From contig DATCCY010000139.1 in assembly GCA_036510975.1 (NCBI GenBank), positions 1-14,803 of the forward strand: a DNA stretch of 14,803 bases, written 5' to 3'. Each line of letters opens with the position of its first letter. The stretch's first letter is position 1. The notes under the pieces are model-generated. The model did not search any database. It saw nothing but the letters and a program-made list of their open reading frames with translations, and was not told where the DNA came from. Made by a program: the position numbers and the translations under genes. Shown here one piece after another: positions 12,147 to 14,803 of this stretch. Source of the stretch: Longivirga sp036510975 (lineage in GTDB: Bacteria; Actinomycetota; Actinomycetes; S36-B12; CAIYMF01).

Positions 12147-12167
12147 GTCATGGATGGTGACATGGAA
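12141..12167. promoter_or_regulatory. 27-bp operator of the TetR-glycosyltransferase operon
   Basis: TTCCATGTCA (12141-12150) and TGACATGGAA (12158-12167) are perfect inverted repeats around a 7-bp centre. The left part also holds a smaller palindrome CCATG-T-CATGG (12143-12153). The site covers the -10 box and the start codon of the minus-strand TetR gene, which is the classic position for autorepression. Confidence 0.8.
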
Positions 12168-12182
12168 GTTCGGCATCGACAA
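12154..12182 (-). promoter_or_regulatory. Promoter of the TetR-glycosyltransferase-VOC operon
   Basis: On the minus strand TTGTCG (12182-12177) and CACCAT (12159-12154) are separated by 17 bases. The -10 box ends seven bases before the ATG at 12146, so the transcript would be leaderless. The operator overlaps it. Confidence 0.5.
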
Positions 12183-12266
12183 GGGCCCACCCTGGGATGC
12201 CCGCGACGAGCGCCGACAGCATGCGGGACGGGCGAGACCTACTTGCGAGTCGCACCCGCAGGACGG

Positions 12267-13451
12267 CTAGGGCAGCCAGGTCTGGTTGAGGCCCTCGAGG
12301 TGGCCGGACTCCGCGAACGAGCGCATCGACGCGTTGCCGTCGGCGTACCAGGTCAGGGTGGTGATCGAGGCTGGGGCGAGCTCCATCCGGTTCATCGAGC
12401 CGAGGGGGGCGCCGAGGGCGCGGGCGGTCAGCGACCGGATCGTGCCGACGTGCGCGGCCACGATGATCCGCTTGCCGGCGTGGTCGGCGAGCACCCGATC
12501 CAGCGCGTCGGACACGCGGGTGAAGATCTCGCGAAGCGACTCTCCCCCGGGCGGTGCGACGTCCGGGGAGGCGAGCCACGCGGCCATCTCGTCGGGCCAC
12601 CGCTCCATCACCTCGGCGAAGGTGTAGCCGTCCCACTCACCGAACCGGCCTTCCTGGAGGCCCTCGACGACCACCGGCTCGAGACCGATCCGCGCTCCGA
12701 TGATCGACGCCGTCTGACGCGTCCGGAGCATGGGCGAGCACACGAGCACGTCGCCGCCGCCGCGCAGGACGACCTCGGCGGCCGCGGCCTCGACCTGACC
12801 CACCCCCAGCGGTGCCAGCTCGGGATCGAACCTGCCGCCCGAGCCGGAGAACCGGCGCTCGAGCGAGTGCGCCGTCACTCCGTGGCGCACGATGAGCGTC
12901 ACAGTCGGCGCGCCGATGTCCGGGCCCCAGCCGACGATCGCCGGCCGCGGGTTCAGGTGCACGCCCTCGGGCACCGGCGCGACCTGCGTCTCCACCTCGA
13001 ACGCATCCACCCGGCTGCGCCGGATCGTCCCGGTCCGGCCGCGCTCCACGGCGTCCATCGACTCGTTGGCCAGGGCGTCCGCCGCCTTGTTGCGCTCGCG
13101 CGGCACCCAGGTGAAGGTGATCCGCTCGCGAGGGACGACGTCGCGGGCCTGCAGTGCGATGCGCCGCAGCGTGTCGTTCTTGATCGCCCAGCGGCCCGAC
13201 ATCTGCTCGACGACGAGCTTGGAGTCCAGCCGAGCCTCGATCTCGGCGTCGGGGTCGATCTCCATCGCGGCGCGCAGACCCTCGAGCAGGCCGGTGTACT
13301 CGGCGACGTTGTTCGTCGCGACGCCCAAGTGGTCGGCCAGCTCGACGAGCGCCTCGCCCGTGGCCGCCTCGCGGACGACCGCGCCGTACGCCGCCGGACC
13401 CGGATTGCCCCGCGACCCGCCGTCTGCCTCGACGACGAGACGGCGGTTCAC
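12267..13451 (-). CDS. Bifunctional RNase HI / histidine phosphatase (CobC-like) protein
   Basis: 394 residues with two enzymes in one chain. Residues 1-135 are RNase HI, which cuts the RNA strand of RNA-DNA hybrids: D10 (VVEADGGSRGNPGP), E51 (NNVAEYTGLL), D76 (ARLDSKLVV) and D125 (NKAADALANE) complete the DEDD set. Residues 140-180 are a linker. Residues 184-385 are a histidine phosphatase of the phosphoglycerate mutase fold: RHG at 189-191, R243 in SPMLRTRQTA, E272 in GRFGEWDG, H334 in AAHVGTIRSL. The same fusion is known in mycobacteria (Rv2228c), where alpha-ribazole phosphatase activity links it to cobalamin synthesis. The GTG at 13451 shares GTGA with the stop of the zinc-ribbon gene, so they are coupled. 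Longer readings upstream are antiphase. Confidence 0.95.
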   Translation of the reverse strand: MNRRLVVEADGGSRGNPGPAAYGAVVREAATGEALVELADHLGVATNNVAEYTGLLEGLRAAMEIDPDAEIEARLDSKLVVEQMSGRWAIKNDTLRRIALQARDVVPRERITFTWVPRERNKAADALANESMDAVERGRTGTIRRSRVDAFEVETQVAPVPEGVHLNPRPAIVGWGPDIGAPTVTLIVRHGVTAHSLERRFSGSGGRFDPELAPLGVGQVEAAAAEVVLRGGGDVLVCSPMLRTRQTASIIGARIGLEPVVVEGLQEGRFGEWDGYTFAEVMERWPDEMAAWLASPDVAPPGGESLREIFTRVSDALDRVLADHAGKRIIVAAHVGTIRSLTARALGAPLGSMNRMELAPASITTLTWYADGNASMRSFAESGHLEGLNQTWLP

Positions 13452-14191
13452 AGCCCGGACTCGGGCGTACGGACGAGGATCCGCCGGCACTCCTCGCAGC
13501 GCAGGACCGCGTCCGGGGCGGCCTCGCGGATCCGACCGATGTCGTTGGGATTGAGCTCCATCCGGCACCCCTCGCACCGCCGCTGGTGCAGCGCGGCGGC
13601 GCCGACGCCGTCGTGGTCGCCGCGCAGCTTCTCGTAGAGCGCGAGCAGGTCCGCGGGGATATCGGCGAGCACCTTCGTCCGCTCGCCTCCGACCCACTCC
13701 TTGTCGCGCTCCCCGGCCGACCATGCGTCGTCGCGCTCGGCGGTGGCGACGTCGAGCTCCGAGCGCAGGCTGTCGCGCTCCGAGGTCAACGTGCCCAGCG
13801 CCGTACGCGCCTCCTCGAGCCGCTCCATGACCTCGAGCTCCGCCTCCTCCAGGTCGCCCTGGCGGCGGGCCAGCGAGGCGATCTCGTGCTGCAGGTTCTC
13901 CAGCTCGCGCGCGGACGAGACGCGGCCGGAGTCGAGCAGCTCCTGGTCCTTGGCCGCGCGGGCCCGCACCTGCTCGACGTCGGTCTCCGCCTTGGCGAGG
14001 CCGCGCTCGAGGTCGTCGACCTCGGTCTCGCCCGCGACGATCCGGTCGCGCAGCGCGGCGAGCCGCGACTCGAGTCCGGCGATGGTCGCGAGCTGCGGCA
14101 GGGTCCGACGTCGGTGCTCGATCTGGTCGAGGCGGGAGTCGAGCGCCTGCAGCTCGAGCAGGCGGAGCTGGACGGCGGGCTCGGCGATCAC
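13448..14191 (-). CDS. C4-type zinc-ribbon coiled-coil protein
   Basis: 247 residues, about the length of the mycobacterial relative Rv2229c. Residues 8-175 are a long, highly charged coiled-coil hairpin rich in Leu, Glu and Arg (for example QALDSRLDQIEHRRRTLPQL and ELENLQHEIASLARRQGDLE). Residues 203-240 form a zinc ribbon with C206/C209 (CEGC) and C232/C235 (CEEC). The family (zf-RING_7 type, also called CT398-like) has no settled biochemical role; the coiled coil plus ribbon suggests a nucleic-acid or protein adaptor. The start is the GTG at 14191, preceded by a GAGGAG ribosome site on the minus strand (14202-14197). It lies between Nif3 and the RNase H/phosphatase fusion, a gene order conserved in mycobacteria. 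Confidence 0.93.
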   Translation of the reverse strand: MIAEPAVQLRLLELQALDSRLDQIEHRRRTLPQLATIAGLESRLAALRDRIVAGETEVDDLERGLAKAETDVEQVRARAAKDQELLDSGRVSSARELENLQHEIASLARRQGDLEEAELEVMERLEEARTALGTLTSERDSLRSELDVATAERDDAWSAGERDKEWVGGERTKVLADIPADLLALYEKLRGDHDGVGAAALHQRRCEGCRMELNPNDIGRIREAAPDAVLRCEECRRILVRTPESGL

Positions 14192-14230
14192 CGGTCTCCT
14201 CGTGTTCTGGTGTGTCGTGCGGTCGTGCGC

Positions 14231-14248
14231 CCCGGCGCGGACGCCGGG
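14231..14248. terminator. GC stem-loop between Nif3 and zinc-ribbon genes
   Basis: CCCGGCG (14231-14237) pairs with CGCCGGG (14242-14248) around a 4-base loop in the 106-bp spacer. It could attenuate read-through from nif3 into the zinc-ribbon gene. There is no T run. Confidence 0.4.
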
Positions 14249-14297
14249 CTCGGGGGTCCACCGTAACGCCGCGGCCGCGGGTGGGGTCACCCCGAGG

Positions 14298-14803
14298 TCA
14301 CGCCCGGAAGGTCCAGGGGTCCGTGACCGTCGTCGACACCAGGACCTCGACGTCGTACCCGGCGCCGCCGAGGTCGTCGGCCAGCAGCGCCGCGACGACC
14401 GGCACCCACGGCCACTCGGACGCGAAGTGCGCCACGTCGACGACCGCCGGGCCGGCGGTGGCGCGGAAGTCCACCGTGACGTGGTGCTTGAGGTCGCTGG
14501 TCACGACGACGTCCGCACCGGTCGCCGCCGCCGCAGCGAGGGAATCGCCACCGGACCCGCCGAGGACGGCGACCCGGCGTACGACGCGCTGCGGGTCTCC
14601 GGCCACCCGGACTCCGTGGGCCGTCAGCGGGAGGGCGTCGCGCACCCGCTCGGCGAACGCGGCCAGGGACAGCGGCCCCTCGAGGTCGCCGACCCGCCCG
14701 AACCCCGCGGCCGGGTAGTGCGCCGACGGCACGACCGGAGTCACCGACCCGAGACCGAGAACCCCGGCGAGGGCGTCGGAGACGCCGTCGACCGCGACGT
14801 CCG
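14298..14803 (-). CDS. Nif3-like dinuclear metal-centre protein (C-terminal part)
   Basis: The frame runs off the right edge; about 168 residues are visible. It begins within DVAVDGVSDALAGVLGLGSV, typical of the middle of Nif3/YbgI proteins, and ends with the C-terminal half: RVAVLGGSGGDSLAAAAATG, VVTSDLKHHVTVDF (D and H of the metal site) and DVAHFASEWPWVP (H and E of the metal site). The family forms ring-shaped oligomers with a two-metal centre and is often called a GTP cyclohydrolase I type 2 homolog, but that activity is doubtful. A GTG at 14744 is internal, not the start, because homologous sequence continues upstream of it. First gene of the cluster with the zinc-ribbon and RNase H/phosphatase genes, matching mycobacterial Rv2230c-Rv2228c. 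Confidence 0.92.
   Translation of the reverse strand, partial: DVAVDGVSDALAGVLGLGSVTPVVPSAHYPAAGFGRVGDLEGPLSLAAFAERVRDALPLTAHGVRVAGDPQRVVRRVAVLGGSGGDSLAAAAATGADVVVTSDLKHHVTVDFRATAGPAVVDVAHFASEWPWVPVVAALLADDLGGAGYDVEVLVSTTVTDPWTFRA

Noticed and set aside
12150..13637. Plus-strand 495-codon frame
   Set aside because: It is the antisense shadow of the RNase H/phosphatase gene; no domains and a shadow-like composition.
13452..14261. Upstream extension of the RNase H/phosphatase frame to 14261
   Set aside because: It overlaps the zinc-ribbon gene in another phase and reads as Arg/Ala/Pro repeats. The protein begins at the GTG at 13451 just before the RNase H core.

Overview
The window is about 70% GC. 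Its genes point to a high-GC actinobacterium, probably Nocardioidaceae-like (inference): a MapB/MetAP1c-type methionine aminopeptidase, a PpgK-like glucokinase, an actinobacterial SPOR protein, a type A RNase P RNA, an RNase H/CobC-type phosphatase fusion, and many starts with no Shine-Dalgarno sequence that sit just downstream of a TANNNT box. I see no tRNA, rRNA, CRISPR array or intact insertion sequence.

Layout. Positions 1-3012: the tail of an upstream gene, a strong bidirectional terminator, a small SPOR-domain gene (-) divergent from map (+), then ppgK-like kinase, a MarR regulator and a 68-aa orphan protein (all +). Positions 3155-5054 (-): an RNB-domain exoribonuclease followed downstream by rnpB, the RNase P RNA. 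Positions 5142-6770 (+): yaaA (peroxide stress) and a sirtuin with a degenerate zinc site. Positions 6771-7124 hold no intact gene; they contain a palindrome, a 50-codon C-terminal remnant of what looks like a DUF222/HNH (13E12-type) endonuclease, its 3' hairpin and the promoter of the next gene. Positions 7125-9527 (+): a TetR regulator with a hemerythrin-SRPBCC fusion protein, then a translationally coupled pair made of a serine-every-third-residue repeat protein and a two-helix membrane protein. Positions 9570-12146 (-): an autoregulated-looking operon of TetR, an MGT-type glycosyltransferase and a VOC/glyoxalase protein, with a perfect 27-bp operator over its promoter. Positions 12267-14803 (-): the conserved actinobacterial cluster Nif3 (cut by the window edge), C4 zinc-ribbon coiled-coil protein, and RNase HI/phosphatase fusion.

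How it fits together. The left half is mostly housekeeping: N-terminal methionine removal, glucose phosphorylation, RNA processing and decay, oxidative-stress protection. The middle, 6771-12182, looks accessory: two TetR units, a decayed mobile-type endonuclease gene, a possible stress or oxygen-sensing fusion protein, a small-molecule-modifying operon, and the repeat-protein/membrane-protein pair. That pair is my best candidate for an undescribed system. The right edge returns to conserved genes for DNA-RNA hybrid removal and phosphatase activity.
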